Source of the DNA: Asaia bogorensis
Lineage (GTDB): Bacteria > Pseudomonadota > Alphaproteobacteria > Acetobacterales > Acetobacteraceae
NCBI GenBank assembly: GCA_945874515.1
Contig: CAMCHA010000206.1
Location: 1-5,380, forward strand
DNA length: 5,380 nucleotides
Direction: 5' to 3'
Under the pieces are notes generated by a model. It saw only the letters and a program-made list of their open reading frames with translations, did no database searches and had not been told where the DNA came from. A program made the position numbers and the translations under genes. Each line of letters begins with the position of its first letter. The first letter of the stretch is position 1. Below are positions 5,301-5,380 of this stretch, one piece after another.

Positions 5301-5380
5301 GGGTCGTCCGGCTTTCAGGGTACGACTGAAGAACGATCAGACCTCACAATAGCACATGCTGACTAGCATCCTCACCCCCC
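5301..5380 (-). promoter_or_regulatory. Upstream region of the OmpA-like gene
   Basis: These 80 bases precede the OmpA-like start on the minus strand. They contain the dyad ATGCT-GACT-AGCAT (5356-5369) and a weaker TTCAG/CTGAA pair (5314-5318 and 5326-5330). CTATTGTG on the minus strand, near 5347-5354, is the best -10-like sequence, without a clear -35. A weak GGA about nine bases before the ATG may serve as the ribosome binding site. A promoter is expected here from position; the sequence support is poor. Confidence 0.25.

Noticed and set aside
5356..5369. Dyad ATGCT-GACT-AGCAT as a possible operator or attachment site
   Set aside because: The arms are only five bases and no second copy is visible in the window, so chance is a sufficient explanation.
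1..5380. Search for CRISPR arrays, tRNA genes, riboswitches and insertion-sequence ends
   Set aside because: No spaced direct repeats, no cloverleaf-like segment, no recognisable riboswitch core and no transposase fragment were seen.

Overview
The window looks like chromosomal DNA from an alphaproteobacterium. Acetobacteraceae or a related Rhodospirillales lineage is the best guess. Three things suggest this: the GC-rich coding sequence with many GCGC-type codons, the Tat-like leader of a stand-alone tripartite-tricarboxylate (Bug/TctC) receptor, and the mix of small-molecule catabolic genes. The taxonomic call is inference from protein style, not from a marker gene. I see no mobile element, CRISPR array, tRNA or rRNA.

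Layout, left to right. Bases 1-316 (minus strand) hold the N-terminal third or so of an RlmI-type 23S rRNA cytosine-C5 methyltransferase whose remainder lies outside the window. It is divergent from a complete TctC/Bug-family periplasmic solute receptor at 535-1506 (plus), which has a textbook ribosome binding site and no TctA/TctB membrane partner in view. Nine bases after that gene, on the opposite strand, ends a two-gene operon read from 3173 down to 1516. Its first gene encodes a class II aldolase/adducin-family enzyme with a complete metal-binding His triad. Its second encodes a ten-helix EamA (DMT) transporter that starts at a TTG codon overlapping the aldolase stop. A 183-base divergent intergenic region carrying nested inverted repeats separates this operon from a plus-strand gene at 3357-4601 for a zinc-dependent M20-type N-carbamoyl-amino-acid or allantoate-type amidohydrolase. 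A hairpin follows. Convergent to it, at 4644-5300 (minus), is a small exported OmpA-like protein with an unusual cysteine-containing C-terminal tail and clearly lower GC content in its 5' half than the neighbouring genes.

How the genes may work together (inference): the amidohydrolase would hydrolyse a ureido or carbamoyl compound, the aldolase would act on a small hydroxy- or oxo-acid, and the EamA protein would move a related metabolite across the inner membrane. The TctC protein could capture a carboxylate in the periplasm. The arrangement is consistent with a small carboxylate/amino-acid-derivative utilisation locus between two housekeeping-type genes. No substrate can be named from the sequence. 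I found no convincing evidence for a wholly new kind of system; the most interesting points are the nested repeats between the divergent catabolic genes and the atypical OmpA-like protein.
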